DNA from: Neophaeococcomyces mojaviensis
Taxonomy: Eukaryota; Ascomycota; Eurotiomycetes; Chaetothyriales
Direction: 5' to 3'
Assembly: GCA_030247915.1 (NCBI GenBank)
Contig: JAPDRQ010000109.1
Location: 1-64,000 of the forward strand
DNA length: 64,000 nt
Position 1 is the first letter of the stretch. Each line of letters starts with the position of its first letter. Positions 1 through 10,677 of the stretch are shown here, piece after piece. The notes under the pieces were generated by a model. The model was not told where the DNA came from, ran no database searches, and saw nothing but the letters and a program-made list of their open reading frames with translations. Both the position numbers and the translations under genes were made by a program.

Positions 1-828
1 GCCATAGTATTCTCTCTTCCTCTCAAGGTGCACTCCCAGTATCAAAAAGCACAAGGACCAGACCACCCCCTCGACCCTCGAAACAGTCCACAACCTTGAC
101 GTTCTGTATTCTAACCAAAGCAGGATGCATGAGGCAGAGCAGGCGTTTCAATGTGCGTGAAGACGAAGTATCGATCACTCATACGGGAATGCTACTACGG
201 TGGGGTTTGCCGATTCCACACGTCTTAAGTGTCGGCCTAACATTTCGCAACTACGAGCTAAGTTCGTGACCCCGTCAAACAGCTGTGGTCGGCTATGCCG
301 CACTCGCTATACCTTGCGTTCAGCACGCTGCTAAATGAGCTTTTGGGTTCTACTAGATAAATAGAGACGTCGTCCACTGTTGCTGAATACCGGAAGTAAA
401 TGATATCCATCCAGCCGTGTTGACTGGCAAAGTGAGAAGGAGCACATCCCAGCTCTAGGACAGAGCATCTCTTTGACGAGAGAAGCGTGGCTAATCGTGG
501 CATCAGATACCCTCATCCCTTGGATATGCTACAACAAACCAGGAACTTAAAAATGGAACCATGCCCTACTTACCAGCCCTAGAGCCTATCTTTTGTTGTT
601 ACTATGCTATAGATGACTCTAATGGGTTTAGATAGATACAAATTATATATCTATCATACTGAATACCTAGATCTCTTGTGGATATACTACTCCAACACTC
701 CATTTGTGTTTATACCAGGAATGTAGGTTCCTGACGCTAAGTCAAGTATGTGGTACAACTGCATCTCAAGTAATAACGAGGATGGTTACAGTAGAGACTC
801 GGTATTAAGAGTTTTTTGGTACTGGCTC
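1..828. other. Intergenic, no gene seen
   Basis: No open frame here has recognisable protein character; the longest are about 60-80 codons and overlap one another. The stretch at about 630-665 is AT-rich. It lies downstream of the beta-mannosidase stop codon, so its right edge should hold that gene's 3' untranslated region. The left edge may belong to a gene outside the window. Confidence 0.5.
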
Positions 829-3683
829 TTAAATCTTCGCCTCTCGTTGTGTAAAACGCATTCCCTCTTCGCATCCAAGATATCGCCAAATTAGACGACC
901 AACATCGACATCTCCCTGCTTTATCTCGATTGTCTGCTCGTCTCCCGGTACTACATCCAGACAGTTATCGCCGAACTTCACACCGTCGGTTTCCTCAACC
1001 ACTAATGCCTTGACTGGCTTCTCGGTAGAGACCCGTAATGTGTTGCCGCTTTTCGTGACGTTTAGCCCCCGCTCCGCGAATGAATGGTACTTCAGAGGCT
1101 GTGGCCAGTCGGTGTCGCGGGCAACGCAGAGACCGTCAACAAAGACACGAGCAGCGAGGACATGAGGTTCTTCTTTCTCGTTTTGCGTTTCGCCCCCGAG
1201 AATCACGGTAGTCCCATTAGGCACAATGGTACATGTCTTCCTCCACACTGGCTTAAGGTCCTTGCCCGTTTTGATGGATAGAAACCTCAACTCAACTTGC
1301 GCCTCGAGCGGGTCAAGCCGCATACTCGCCACCCAGAACTTCCACTTCGTCGTCTTCGCAGGACGTGCGTGCATGACACTCCAATCGCGGTATTCGCGCT
1401 GCACGCCCGCCGCGATAGGTGCAAGACAGCGTGCAATGGTGTAATAAGCGGGCTTCTTACGGAGATAGTAATCTACAAGGGCCCAAGATGTGCATGGCCA
1501 GCAGTCGTTGATTTGCCATACGAGCGCACCACCGCAGTGACGTTTTTCGCCGTACTGGCGCCGCCAGGGTTTGTAGGCGAAGTACATCGCCTCACTTTGG
1601 GAGACTTGAGTTAGGTAGATGAAAGCCTTATCTAGCGTTAGTAGTTATCGTATTCTGGATACTGAGACCGACCTCTAAGCTCACCACTGGCCGGAAGTTC
1701 TCGGCCTGATATAGACCGATCCGGCGCTCATGGCCTTCGGCCTTGTTATGGAAGTCCATGACTGCTGACCGTGGATGAAGGTCCGCCGACTCGGGAACGA
1801 AAGCTTTGATGGTCTGTAAAGCTGGGAATGCTTCGAGGCCAAACTCGCTGTTGAACCGACCACCGATGCGCTCGTATGCCTGATACTTCTCCTGGCTACC
1901 ATGCCAGACTGCAAACAATCAGCGCTTGCAAGAGATACGGATTTAGTACTTGCCATTCCATTGATGCACGTCTCCGATAGTCAGATCATTGCATATCTCG
2001 CCTTTTGAAAATGGCGATGAAGGCCAGTAAGCGACGTTTGGTACCTCCTCTGCTGTAATGTCTGGCAAAAGCTTCTCGTAGATATATCTTGCTGGAAACG
2101 TCGAGTTCAACCAAGACTGCGGGTCTTTATCCTCCTTCACATAATCGAGCTTCCACATTTCCTGCATCTGATAGTCCTCATTGTTACCAGCATACAGCAC
2201 GATCGAAGGATGATGTCGAAGGCGACGGAGATTACATCGAGCTTCGTCCTCGATCGACGCCAACATTTCAGGGTAGGTAGGATAGCTAGCGCAGGCGAAC
2301 ATGAAGTCTTGCCAGACCATGATGCCTAACTCGTCGCAGATATCGTAGAATTTTTCGTCTTCGTAGATACCGCCACCCCAGACTCTGCTTTGATCAGTGT
2401 TCAACACACTTGCCTAGTGAGAGAAACACACATACCGGACCATATTCTGCCTACCTTCAACCGCAAGCTGCAGCCAGTCTCTGTATTTCTGCTCAGTTAT
2501 ACGAGGGAGAAAGTTGTCCGCAGGGATCCAGTTCGAGCCGGCTGCGAAGATGTCGACTCCGTTGACCCTGAAATAGAAACATTCCCCAATCTCGTCTTTA
2601 TCTTGAACGAGCTCGGCTCGGCGAATGCCGATATTTTTCAATATCTCATCCAACAGTCCGCCATCGTCATGTAGCTTGGCTCGGATCTGATATAACGGCT
2701 GGGATCCATAACCACGAGGGTACCAGAGCTTCGGATTCTCTGCACAAGCATTAGCTGAGCCCATATAGGTCTCAAACGTGATCGGCTCACCAAACTTAAC
2801 ATCGACTATACTCAGCCCATCAGCCCCTGTGTGCACCTCATGCTCGAAGACGACAGTCCCATCTAGCGTAGCTTCAACCTTCACGCTCTGCGAGGAGCCT
2901 TCGCTTTGAATAAAAATCTTGCCAAAAGCGACCTTATGATCCATGCTGACTTCGATGTCAAACCACATGTCGGAAATGCGGGATTGATACGTCTCGAGCC
3001 ACACTGGTCGCCATGGTCCAGCAGTCATGAGCACAGGACCCCAGTCCCAGCCCTGAATGACATGTTAGCGGCTTGAAGCACAATCAACGATTTGACCTTG
3101 GGACCTCCTACCCAATGATATTGTGCTTTGCGCACACCGACACGGCCGTTCTCTCCTGGGATAGATGCCACGCTGAGAAACCGGTACTCTGGATGTTCTT
3201 TCTCAATTTCGCGACCCCTTAGGAGGGCAGAGTCAAACTCAATATGCAATTCGTTATCGACGTTGGGTTTCACCAGCTCAGTGACGTCGCATCGATGGGA
3301 CAAAAACATATTCTCTGATTTCAGAATACTACGACCATTGAGTCTGACTTCTGCGAAGGTGTCAAGGCCTTCAAAGACAAGCGCAACCCTGGTCCCTTCT
3401 CGTACATCAGGTCGTCTGATGGTGGTGCGGTAGGTCCACCTTCGCTCGGCGACCCACTGGACCTCAAGCTCGTTGAACCCAATGAACGGATCAGGTATTC
3501 TAATACTATCAGCTTGAAGCGATAACGCGGAAAAGGGCATTTTTGGCACCGATGCGCTTCAACTAGATCAATATGTACCACAGATGGTACGCTCTTGACT
3601 GCAACCGCGTCCTCGATCCTCGTACCCGCCTCGAATAGGGACCAGCCGGAGCCCAACGCGACTCTGTGAAGTGTGTGGGCCAT
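829..3683 (-). CDS. mndB: Beta-mannosidase, GH2 family, intracellular type B
   Basis: This gene encodes a glycoside hydrolase family 2 beta-mannosidase that releases terminal beta-mannose from manno-oligosaccharides. My model has six exons: 3550-3683, 3112-3499, 2436-3052, 1954-2384, 1685-1908 (or 1673-1908) and 829-1626. It gives 863 or 867 residues, close to family length. Each junction restores a conserved family string: IPDPFIGFNE, then YHW joined to GWDWGP, then NMVRVWGGGIYED, then HQWNVWHG. The acid/base Glu is in GNNED (about residue 449) and the nucleophile Glu in NSEFG (about 545), as expected for this family. There is no signal peptide, which fits the cytosolic fungal B type rather than the secreted A type. 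The fourth intron (1909-1953) uses a GC donor. The last intron has two possible donors, GTGAGC at 1684 or GTCGGT at 1672. The start at 3683 gives a normal GH2 N-terminus. Confidence 0.93.
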
Positions 3684-4724
3684 CTTTGCTTCCCTACAGG
3701 AACAAGACGGAGGAGGAGGAAGAGGATCCTGAACGATGCGAATTAGAGGCGATCTGGTGAGATACATGCATGGTTTGCAGGGCGCGAGGTACGTAACATC
3801 CGTGACCGCGATCTACAGTGGAAGCATTCGCTTCCATAATTCGACTCACCATTCCACTCCCTGTCAGTTAGCACACGTAATCTCCAACATCCGGTGCAAT
3901 CGCTGTTGGGCTCCCCCAAGCATCAATACGGAGATGTAGAATTCCTCGTTTAGCTGGTCCCAAGCTAGGATTGCAAGAGAACCTCGTGACTTCGGCAGGG
4001 CATCTGGCGAGAGGCCAAGACGGAAGTTTTCTGCGCTGTGGCACGCAATGTTTTCTTCCGCCTGACAACAATCCTCTTCTCACCCTATTTTCTGATGAAC
4101 ACTGTAAATACTCAACCACCTGATCGTGATGCAACTCCACCTTCTAAGGGAGAAGATACACACTGCCGCAGAATGTTGCATGACCTAAATCTGACGTGTG
4201 CGGAAGGTACTACGTATTGCCGCATAATATTGTATAATGTTGCATAATGTTGCATAACCCAATTTTCACAACGTGTGCCGAGGCTTCAAGCGAGCATTTC
4301 GCGAGGATCTTGGTTGGATCTCCTGACGTTCGGAGAGACGAAACCCAACTCTAGCGTCAATAGCCACGGTCCGTTCTTGTGGGGATTACAGCTCAAGAGC
4401 CTCATGGGGTAATGGAGCAGCGGAGAATTGCCACCCCAGTAATAGTATGTGGCTTTCCAGGATACGTTAACCGTCGACTGGGCCCCATGGGTTTACGAAA
4501 GCCAAGTCAGTCTTAAAAAATAGTTAAGTCAAAGCACACCCCGACCCAGTCCCACGTGTTGACAGGCCTGACCTTGTTGCGAGATATGTGTTCTTCCCCA
4601 CCTGTGTGTGGAGCTTGCACAGAAGGTATATAGTTCTTAAAGGCGTGTCTAAGCTAAAACTACGCTCAGCATCTGTTAGCACCTCCCTTCTCCTTAACGT
4701 TGGAAAGGTTCGCCGAACAACGAT
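3684..4724. promoter_or_regulatory. Shared divergent promoter of beta-mannosidase and sugar porter
   Basis: This 1,041-bp stretch lies between two start codons that point away from each other. It has no credible gene of its own. A TATA-like TATATAG lies near 4627, about 95 bp before the transporter ATG. An imperfect 10-bp repeat lies at 4221-4257. Co-control of the two flanking genes is inferred from the arrangement only. Confidence 0.5.
4221..4257. repeat. Imperfect 10-bp tandem repeat
   Basis: About four units related to TGCATAATGT lie head to tail, AT-rich and imperfect. A related GAATGTTGCATGA lies a little upstream near 4170. The repeat sits in the divergent promoter, so it could be a binding array or plain sequence slippage; nothing here decides between them. 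Confidence 0.5.
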
Positions 4725-6567
4725 ATGCAGGAAGAAAAGCGCTCAACCATAGAGCATTTGGAGTCTCCCCCCAAAGGCTCGACGAAGCCAGACATCCTAA
4801 CGGAGAAGACCATCCATGCCCACAATGCAACACTCGCCGCTGCGCTGACTGAAGATAAACAGAGCCCATGGAGCAGGGGCTACTTTCGTCTGTATGCCAT
4901 CTGCTTGTTGGTGTACCTCTGCTCGACCATGAACGGTAAGGCATTCCAATCTGCCGCAGGAACTCTCGCTGACTTTCCAGGATATGACGGAAGCCTGATG
5001 GGTTCCATTAATGCCATGAGAAGTTACATTGATTATTACCATCTCCCTCCGGAGGGTAATAGCGGCACCGGTATTGTGTTTGCCATCTTTCAGGTCGGTC
5101 AGATGGTAGCGGCACCCTTTATTTGGCTCTCAGACTGGAAGGGAAGACGACCTGCGATCTTCGTCGGGTGCTTTGGCGTTTGCGTTGGGTCCATTGTCAC
5201 AGCGACTTCCCCCACTTTGGGTGGCTTTATTGCTGGTCGCTTCGTGCTGTCCTTCTTCTCAACTATTGCGCAGAGCGCTGGTCCACTGTATATCATCGAG
5301 ATCGCTCCACCCCAGTACCGAGGTACAATCGCTGGCATGTACAACACACTGTATTATTTTGTGAGTGTTTGTCCCCAAGGTTTCGAGGCTCTCGATAGCT
5401 GACCTCATTCAGGGCTCAATCCTTGCAACTGTAACCGTCTACGCATCCAACCTCCACTTGACAGACAACGGCATTATCGCTTGGCGTCTGGCACTCTGGT
5501 TGCAAATGATCTGCCCGGGTATCGTCTGCATTGGTATTTGGTTTTGCCCCGAATCTCCCAGATGGTGAGTAAACATCCCTACCAATAGTTACATGCAAAG
5601 CTAACATCCTCGAGGCTGGTCGGAAAGGATCGCGTTGACGAGGCACGCAGTGTTATTGCCCAACTGCACGCTAACGGCAATAAGGAACACAATCTTGTGA
5701 GTTTACAAGTTGAAGAAATGGAGGCGAGTCTCCGTGCAGAGGGCATGTTGACTTTCAGGAAGATGTTCGACCTCCGCGTACTTTTCAAGTCCCGCGCTCG
5801 GCGATACCGACTCAGCCTCAATGTTGCCTTTGCCTGGTTTGGTCAGTTCAGTGGAAACAACATCGCCTCCTATTATCTTCCTTACCTGGTCGCCAATGTT
5901 GGAATCACCGACACGAGCACGCAGCTCTTGCTGAACATCATCTACGCCATTGGCGGATGGATCCCCGCGGTGATCGGTGCTCGGCTGCACGATGTTGTCG
6001 GTCGTCGTAAGATAATGATGAGCGTCGCTCTCGGTATGGCTGTCTGTCTTTTCATTACAGCAGGGACCGCAGCTGGATACGTGCAGACGGGAAGCAAAGC
6101 CTCGTCCTCGGCTTCGATTGCGTTCATCTACATATTCGGCTCCGTCTTTGGGCTCGGATACACCTCGATGCAACCAATTTATCCCGGCGAAGTGCTTTCA
6201 AACGATATGCGAGCGAAAGGAATGGGTATCTTGCAATTTGTGGGTGGTTGTGCCGGCTTCGTGAACACATTCGCCGCTCCCGTTGCCTTGAACAATGTGA
6301 GTGGTGTCCTTCTACTGAAACAAAGCATTACTAATCTAGTCGCAGATCGGGTATTGGTTCTATGTCTTCTTCGCGTTCTTTGATCTATTTGAGTTTGTGA
6401 TCATCTATTTCTTTTTCGTCGAGACTAAAGGCAGAACCTTAGAAGAGCTGGATGAGATATTCGAGGCAAAGAATCCTCGGAAGGCAAGTACTATGAGGAC
6501 CACACTCAGACAAAGAGTCGTAAGGGAGGAGAGCGGAGCAAGACGAGTCAGTGTCGAGGCTGTCTAG
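4725..6567 (+). CDS. MFS sugar porter (lactose-permease-like)
   Basis: This is a 548-residue major facilitator superfamily transporter of the sugar porter family, expected in the plasma membrane with 12 helices. Exons are 4725-4935, 4981-5360, 5413-5564, 5615-6296 and 6346-6567. Splicing the first intron joins STMNG to YDGSLMGSIN, the usual sugar porter first-helix motif. Other markers are WLSDWKGRRPA after helix 2, PESPRW before the central loop, GRR after helix 7 and VETKGRTLEELDEIF after helix 12. Both termini are cytosolic and variable. The divergent beta-mannosidase neighbour suggests a manno-oligosaccharide or other disaccharide as substrate, but specificity cannot be read from sequence. 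The first intron is 45 nt, a multiple of three and free of stops, so an unspliced message would insert 15 residues in the first helix. Confidence 0.92.
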
Positions 6568-7656
6568 GTTGACGCTAGAATTAGTTGCAGAAGGATTCTC
6601 AGGTCCACGATCTACTTGCAGAATCGCAGCCTGCGGTAGAAGAGGCTCTCCGGATACAGTCGTCGAACGTTCCTGTAGCTATCCCAAGCAGACTCGGAAG
6701 CAGAATTCCTAGGCCAATTATGATCTGCTCGTTCGGCACTGTGGTTAGCCTCTATCAATGATACGCAATCAAACATGTGTGCTGTTCACTCGCTTCGTCG
6801 GAAAACCTATCAGCGTTGCGCAGTTGATATAGCTTACAAATTCCTTCTCTAATTCACGTTAACATGGTATATGATCTTGCGCCAAGCTCGCACTCCACAT
6901 TGATATTATGTGTAATTGTGCGCTTTTCCACCATTCTTTACTGAGTGTGAATGTCCTGAGATGCCCGTCTAAAAGTGTTTGGCGTTAAAAGTGACAGCTA
7001 GTCCGTGGGAGACGATGCCTTTCCTAAGCCAGTGTGGTCCTCTGGCGACAGTGAATATTCGTCGTTACAGGAGAGGAGTAGAGCGGTAGCACCGTGCAAG
7101 GACTCATTCTCTCATAGTGATGACGTCTTTTGCTGTAGCTGTGCTCTACCTCACATATCTCGACCAGCCCTGTGCGTTTTCCAACAAGAGCAGAGTTGAC
7201 CTCGAAGCCTTAATTGTGGCTATGAAGGTGGCTGCAGCAGTCAGCAATATCAACGATCGTTGCCACTGGTACTGGCAGTTACTCTGAGGTCTGGACTTAC
7301 TATCGTGCTTGAGGTTGTGCGTAATATGCATTGCGCCAAACATAAAGCCGACCGGTGACGGCATTGCTGTAGTGTTTTATCCATAGACTTCATGGTACAT
7401 GCAAGACCAGTCACCCACTGCAACGCAATACCTCGGCACGAAGTTGTAGCTTTTTATTTTATTTTAAATGTACGTAATAAACTACCTAGCATTCATGCGA
7501 AAGTCAATAAGGATTGGGCAATAACAAATTCAACAAACCCAACAACTGCTTTCAGCTATGACACTGACTGAACCTGGCAAGTCTAGTCTCAGTCGGTCAA
7601 TTCGTTGACCTGGGTATCGTTGTTCTGCTAAACAAGTTCTTTAAAGTATTTGTGAA
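6568..7656. other. Intergenic, no gene seen
   Basis: About 1.1 kb follow the sugar porter stop. Open frames are short and none has a recognisable motif. An AT-rich run near 7448-7470 may be part of the promoter of the downstream acyltransferase gene. Confidence 0.5.
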
Positions 7657-9432
7657 ATGACTTCAGACACTCAAGTGCCATTACACTGGCTGGAACTACA
7701 AGAACCAGAACGATACAGATGGGACAAGCTCTCGGACCACAGTTCCAGTAAGGAAAAAGGAATATACTACCGAAGGTTGGGTGTTGTTGAAAGTCTCTTC
7801 GACAATGATGGAAGCGTCACCTGTGGCCGAGCCGACTTGCACCAGAACCTTCGTATGGAGGTCTGTACCATCCTTTCAGATGACCAGCTTCGAGAAAGGA
7901 TCATTCTAGCATGGACCTTGATGCGGCACAGCCATGTTCTGCTCAGCTGTCAATCCATGCATATTCAGAGTCTGTTTCCTGAATACAGGAGTGCAAAATG
8001 GACCGACCAGTGCTTCGTGTATAGATGGCCTCAATCAGTCACGGATGCTGTGAAGGAGACTCAAGCTCAGCTGCAATTTGTAGCCGACGAATATCCAGAT
8101 GTCAATCCACAGGAGTTCTTCCACCATATCATGAATACAGCGAGAGCAATCGATCCGCATCAAGCTCTTTCCAAGCTTTACATCATGCCATTCAGAAGGA
8201 CAGATCAAGGCACAGTTCTCTTGCATTTCATGCCCATTCTCGCCCATCAGATCACCGATGGCCTGACGACATATAGATGGAACAACCATTTTTCACAGAT
8301 CCTCAACTTCACCAAGACTCAATTACATGCCGCTCTTAATGCCCTCTTCACGAACGAAAATGACGTGCTCCACCGCCTACCGCCAGCACAAGAAGCCCTT
8401 TACCCCCTTCGTTCTCATACCCTAGCTCGCGAACGCTGGCACTGGCTCCTGACACGCGTTCTTCGCCATGTCCGCAACCCCCCACCGGCGGCCTTCCAGA
8501 ACCCGCTTCGCCGTCCTCAGCCCCTGTTGAGCGCGAAGAGCTTCGTACCAACATTCAATAAGGTCCTCGATTATTCCATCACTCCACCACTGAACGCAGG
8601 CCACGTCTCCGCAGATCTCTACGGCCGTTCTGTTGCAAACATGCGTTTCCTCTGCCGCAGCGTAGGCATCAGCATCGGCAGCGGCTGCTTCACCCTCGTC
8701 GCTTTGGTCATGATGTACCTTTACGAACGGCTAGATCCACATATCGCCCTAACGGCACGTCGTCCTTTTGTCGGCTCTTTTCCCGTCAACCCACGACCCT
8801 TTCTCTCTGGTGAGCCAACAACGGGCAAGGAGGACTCTTGCATGTTGGCTTTCAGCGACGGCGTGACATTACCATTCCTGCCGTGCGACCTCGATTTCGC
8901 AGGACGTTTCCGCTTGCTGGGACGTCTAGCACACAAGCAGTTGCGCCAGTACCAAAAGCGCAAACGCACGCTAGCAGAGGAGGTCCACCTGGGCTCTCGT
9001 AGCCCGTCACAGCTTATCCCAGCGCTCTTCTGCTCAACATTAGAGCGCATGGAGGGCCGAACAGTCGGCGAGCACAAAGCAGGCATCAATGTGCAGGGTA
9101 ATTACCCGGCGAAAGCCAGCCCAACCCTCGCAACGTGCGGTATCAGTTCTGTCGGTGATCAGACCGCAGTGTTGGCAGAGTTGAAGGTGGACTTGCAGCA
9201 ACCTTTGGAAGATGGGAAGGACGTGTTGGCGGATTTTAGGGGCATGGCGAGTGTGGTCAGACCCAGAGATGGGGAATTCCTTGTGGGTGCAATTGGTGAG
9301 AGGGATCACCTGGGATTTTTGGCGGCTTTCGATGCGAATGCTATTGATTCAGAAAGAACGAAGGAGTGGAAGAAGTTGATGGAGACCATGCTTGATTTCG
9401 AACTTGAGTCTAACGGCAGGTCGAAGCTTTAG
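7657..9432 (+). CDS. Acyltransferase of the condensation/Tri3-like superfamily
   Basis: This 591-residue single-exon protein resembles the fungal acyltransferases related to trichothecene 15-O-acetyltransferase (Tri3) within the chloramphenicol acetyltransferase/condensation fold. I base this on the opening (YRRLGVVESLFDNDG, then GRADLHQNL) and on an active-site-like AHQITDG with His197 and Asp201, equivalent to the superfamily HxxxD. The usual second motif (DFGWG) is not clearly visible near the C-terminus. The protein probably transfers an acyl group from CoA to a hydroxyl of a small molecule. No synthase, P450 or regulator lies next to it, so it does not look like part of a metabolite cluster, and nothing here indicates trichothecene production. 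The fold is fairly likely; the substrate is unknown. Confidence 0.6.
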   Translation: MTSDTQVPLHWLELQEPERYRWDKLSDHSSSKEKGIYYRRLGVVESLFDNDGSVTCGRADLHQNLRMEVCTILSDDQLRERIILAWTLMRHSHVLLSCQSMHIQSLFPEYRSAKWTDQCFVYRWPQSVTDAVKETQAQLQFVADEYPDVNPQEFFHHIMNTARAIDPHQALSKLYIMPFRRTDQGTVLLHFMPILAHQITDGLTTYRWNNHFSQILNFTKTQLHAALNALFTNENDVLHRLPPAQEALYPLRSHTLARERWHWLLTRVLRHVRNPPPAAFQNPLRRPQPLLSAKSFVPTFNKVLDYSITPPLNAGHVSADLYGRSVANMRFLCRSVGISIGSGCFTLVALVMMYLYERLDPHIALTARRPFVGSFPVNPRPFLSGEPTTGKEDSCMLAFSDGVTLPFLPCDLDFAGRFRLLGRLAHKQLRQYQKRKRTLAEEVHLGSRSPSQLIPALFCSTLERMEGRTVGEHKAGINVQGNYPAKASPTLATCGISSVGDQTAVLAELKVDLQQPLEDGKDVLADFRGMASVVRPRDGEFLVGAIGERDHLGFLAAFDANAIDSERTKEWKKLMETMLDFELESNGRSKL

Positions 9433-10677
9433 ATGTTTGCTGTGTCTCCCATAAATTCGACGAGCACTGCCCAGCAGTAACAGAATTGATCATCTTGACC
9501 AAGAGATGCCCAAAGTTCCTTGGTGATCTTCCGCTTGTTAAGTTCTTCAGAATGCCTCGATTCGATTTCCAACCGGAAATCTTCTTATCGTGGAGACTAT
9601 TGATTCGGTTCTTTTTCTGTAACTGTGGTTGTGATACATCGTATCCACGGCTACCCAGCTGTTCTTCCTCGTCCGTAATACACGACAGAAAGTTGTTGGA
9701 CAATCACAGTGAGGTCAGGAACGACAGATATTTGAAGTGTATAGGCATAGACATAGCTTTTAGCGTTAATGATGAGGCAGATTCTGCTCGCTGGTGAAGG
9801 TACATCCAGTACAGGCTGTGGAGCTGCGAAAGTCCTCATAAATGCTTCTAAGACCTCAAATAGACTTTGATACAATTAGAACATTGAACGCCTAGTATGG
9901 AAGCTATGGTGTCGATTTTGTTTGACCTCGTTTATTCATGTCTTTGTGTCATGAAGCATAATCTATTCCGATACCACAAGAGTTCTATAGACATTTCTGT
10001 ACAGGGTCGAAGTTTCCTGATCGTTTTGTAAGCCGTCAAGCATACAAATTTCTCCAAAAGAGGCTTGAGTGTCGAACGTTGTTTCCTGGCCGCTGCTTCG
10101 TTCACTGACTACCAGCATGGCCTCTGGAGGATGAGAAGAACATCACGATAGGGGTGACCTCTGATTGCTGATCGACCTGAATTTCACAAGGCTTGCGCAG
10201 GAAATTGAGCCGCTAACATTAACGAATTGCCAAGGCCGAGCGGTGCTTTCGTTTTGAGTCTGATGGCCTGCAATGGAGGATATGTCCAAGTGCTCGTTAT
10301 CTAAATCGTATCGGGCTGATGCATTTTGCAGCCATGGATGGTTGTGGGCATTTGCATTAATTCACAGCTGCAAGGCAGTATTGACAAACGATTCCCTTAA
10401 ACACAGAATAATGCACACCTTGCAATCATTTTGAAAGCTATATGCGACGTTAGCAAGGTGCCAGCCAATTTCAATTGCCCGAGAACCACTGTTTGCATAA
10501 ACTCGCATTTTTTGGAGCTCTGCATGAGCAACCATCGTCGAGTCAGGCACAAACAGAGTATCAAGTGAACGTTGTGTAATCCTATCATAGGCTCTTAGGC
10601 GCATTATCGTTTTGTGTGAACAAGTCTACTTCACCACCAACATTTGACGAAGGAGGAATGGATTTAGCTTGAAGTTT
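9433..10677. other. Intergenic, no gene seen
   Basis: About 1.2 kb separate the stop codons of two convergent genes. I see only short overlapping frames and no motif, repeat array or RNA gene. Confidence 0.5.
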
